The notes beneath the pieces were generated by a model, which made no database searches, was not told where the DNA came from, and saw only the letters and a list, made by a program, of their open reading frames with translations. Shown here one piece after another: positions 13,222 to 14,492 of a stretch of DNA of 14,492 bases. Numbering within the stretch: position 1 is the stretch's first letter; every line of letters starts with the position of its first letter. This stretch comes from CBDUUP01 sp965370435 (GTDB lineage: Bacteria; Chloroflexota; Anaerolineae; Anaerolineales; UBA11579): contig CBDUUP010000075.1 in the NCBI GenBank assembly GCA_965370435.1, positions 1-14,492 on the forward strand, in the 5' to 3' direction. Position numbers and translations under genes: made by a program.

Positions 13222-14016
13222 ATGCGACAGTATCTTGATTTGATGGAGCATATCCTGGATAGCGGGGTTGAGAAGGGGGACCGCACCGGCACGGGGACGC
13301 TTTCGGTGTTCGGTTATCAGATGCGCTTTGATCTGGGGGAGGGGTTCCCCTTGCTGACCACCAAGAAGCTGCATCTCAAGTCTATCATCCATGAATTATT
13401 GTGGTTCCTCCAGGGGGACACCAACGTCAAGTATTTGCAGGATAACGGGGTCGGGATATGGGACGAGTGGGCGGATGAGGAGGGCGAACTGGGGCCGGTC
13501 TATGGGGCGCAGTGGCGTTCCTGGCGAACGGCGGAGGGAGGGACGGTGGATCAGGTCTCGGAGGCAGTCGAGCAGATCAAAACGAATCCCAATTCCCGGC
13601 GGTTGATAGTGAGCGCGTGGAATCCGGGGGAGATCGAGAAGATGGCCTTGCCGGCCTGCCATTTGCTGTTCCAGTTCTACGTAGCTGAGGGGGCGCTTTC
13701 CTGCCAGCTTTACCAACGCTCGGCGGACGTGTTTTTGGGGGTTCCGTTCAACATCGCTTCTTACGCGTTGCTGACTATGATGGTTGCCCAGGTCTGCGGG
13801 CTGCGTCCGGGGACTTTCGTGCATACCTTGGGGGACGCGCATTTGTATACCAATCATTTGGAACAGGCCCGGCTGCAACTCAGGCGGGCACCCTACCCGC
13901 TGCCGCAGATGAAGATCAACCCGGAGGCCGATTCTATTTTCGGTTTCCAGTATGAGGATTTTGAGTTGACGGGGTATCAGGCGCACCCGCATATCAAGGC
14001 GGAGGTGTCGGTGTGA
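13222..14016 (+). CDS. thyA: Thymidylate synthase ThyA
   Basis: ThyA methylates dUMP to dTMP with methylenetetrahydrofolate, releasing dihydrofolate. The 264 residues equal the length of the E. coli enzyme. Visible motifs are DRTGTGTLSVFG near the start, PLLTTKKLH, the catalytic Cys146 in LPACHLLFQFYV, and CQLYQRSADVFLGVPFNIASYA with the dUMP-binding RSAD. The YTNHLEQA helix follows, and the conserved C-terminal end is HPHIKAEVSV. The start ATG 13222 has no Shine-Dalgarno; it directly follows seven C and a 9-bp repeat array. The stop overlaps the GTG of folA by four bases, so the two enzymes of the thymidylate cycle are translated together. Confidence 0.97.
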   Translation: MRQYLDLMEHILDSGVEKGDRTGTGTLSVFGYQMRFDLGEGFPLLTTKKLHLKSIIHELLWFLQGDTNVKYLQDNGVGIWDEWADEEGELGPVYGAQWRSWRTAEGGTVDQVSEAVEQIKTNPNSRRLIVSAWNPGEIEKMALPACHLLFQFYVAEGALSCQLYQRSADVFLGVPFNIASYALLTMMVAQVCGLRPGTFVHTLGDAHLYTNHLEQARLQLRRAPYPLPQMKINPEADSIFGFQYEDFELTGYQAHPHIKAEVSV

Positions 14017-14492
14017 TCGTTTCGATAATTGTTGCGATGGATGAGAAGCGGGGGATCGGGCTGCGGGGGGGGATTCCCTGGCGGGTGTGGGGGGAGCAGC
14101 TTCGGTTCAAGCGGATCACGATGGGGCATCATCTGATTATGGGGCGGAAGACGTATGAGTCGATTGGCAAGCCGTTGGAGGGACGGGTGATGGTGGTGTT
14201 GTCTCGTGACGCTGGTTATCAGGTGGAAGGCTGCCAGGTTGCAGGTTCGTTGGAGGAGGGGTTGGGGATGGCCAGGGAGGCGGGGGAGGATGAAGTGTTC
14301 ATTATCGGAGGGGCGGGGGTGTACGCGGAGGCGCTTCCGTTGGCGGAGCGGATGTATCTTACGGTGGTGCATGCCGAGGTGGAGGCGGATAGGTTTTTTC
14401 CGGCGTTCGAGGAGGGGGAGTGGGTGGAGAGAGAGGCAGTGTTTTTTCCGGCGGGGGGGCGGCATGTGTTTGGGTATACTGCGAGGGTGGTG
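14013..14492 (+). CDS. folA: Dihydrofolate reductase (3' end outside window)
   Basis: DHFR reduces dihydrofolate made by ThyA back to tetrahydrofolate with NADPH. The frame from GTG 14013 runs 160 codons to the window edge with no stop, so only a few residues are probably missing. GGAGGTG at 14001-14007 lies five bases upstream, and GTGA is shared with the thyA stop. Motifs are IVAMDEKRGIGLRGGIPW, HLIMGRKTYESIGKPLEGR, VFIIGGAGVYAEALP and YLTVVHAEVEADRFFP. The acidic active-site residue is Glu28 (in VWGEQLRF), where many bacterial enzymes have Asp. A run of eight G occurs at 14065-14072. Confidence 0.93.
   Translation, partial: MIVSIIVAMDEKRGIGLRGGIPWRVWGEQLRFKRITMGHHLIMGRKTYESIGKPLEGRVMVVLSRDAGYQVEGCQVAGSLEEGLGMAREAGEDEVFIIGGAGVYAEALPLAERMYLTVVHAEVEADRFFPAFEEGEWVEREAVFFPAGGRHVFGYTARVV

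Overview
The window reads like a chromosomal segment of a GC-rich bacterium, most likely a member of the Chloroflexota (Anaerolineae-like). This rests on the style of the NusA N-terminus, the gene order nusA-rnpM-infB-rbfA-nrnA-truB-ribF, a short IF2 of about 600 residues and an extended NusA tail. It is an inference from protein style, not a database result. All complete genes lie on the + strand.

Left part (1-5038), accessory. An AT-rich C-terminal gene fragment (1-261) is followed by a large HerA/DUF853-type ATPase with a C-terminal coiled coil (400-2913) and a four-helix membrane protein of unknown function (3111-3713). Next comes a rearranged locus. The first 133 bp of a PaaI-like hotdog thioesterase gene occur twice (3732-3864 and 4631-4763). 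Between the copies sits a GxxExxY (PDDEXK_3-like) gene with tandemly duplicated leader sequence and imperfect inverted repeats on both sides. The downstream, nearly full-length thioesterase copy carries an in-frame TAG near its start.

Middle (5039-5409), regulatory. This gap holds a short tandem repeat, a perfect 12-bp inverted repeat 65 bp apart, a convincing sigma70-type promoter with extended -10, and a leader in which two overlapping stems look like an antiterminator/terminator pair ahead of nusA. The usual rimP gene is not here.

Right part (5410-13031), the core translation and RNA-maturation operon: nusA, rnpM (ylxR), infB, rbfA, nrnA, truB, ribF. These join transcription elongation control, RNase P modulation, initiation, 30S maturation, nanoRNA/pAp turnover, tRNA psi55 and FAD/FMN synthesis. 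The rnpM-infB gap is filled with an 8-bp-period repeat ending in a perfect 20-bp palindrome.

End (13032-14492): two REP-like hairpins, a 9-bp tandem repeat, then thyA overlapping folA by four bases. ThyA makes dTMP and dihydrofolate, and DHFR recycles the folate. folA runs off the window.

A unifying theme is that nearly every long intergenic gap carries degenerate tandem repeats with a period of 8-9 bp, of different sequence but similar architecture.
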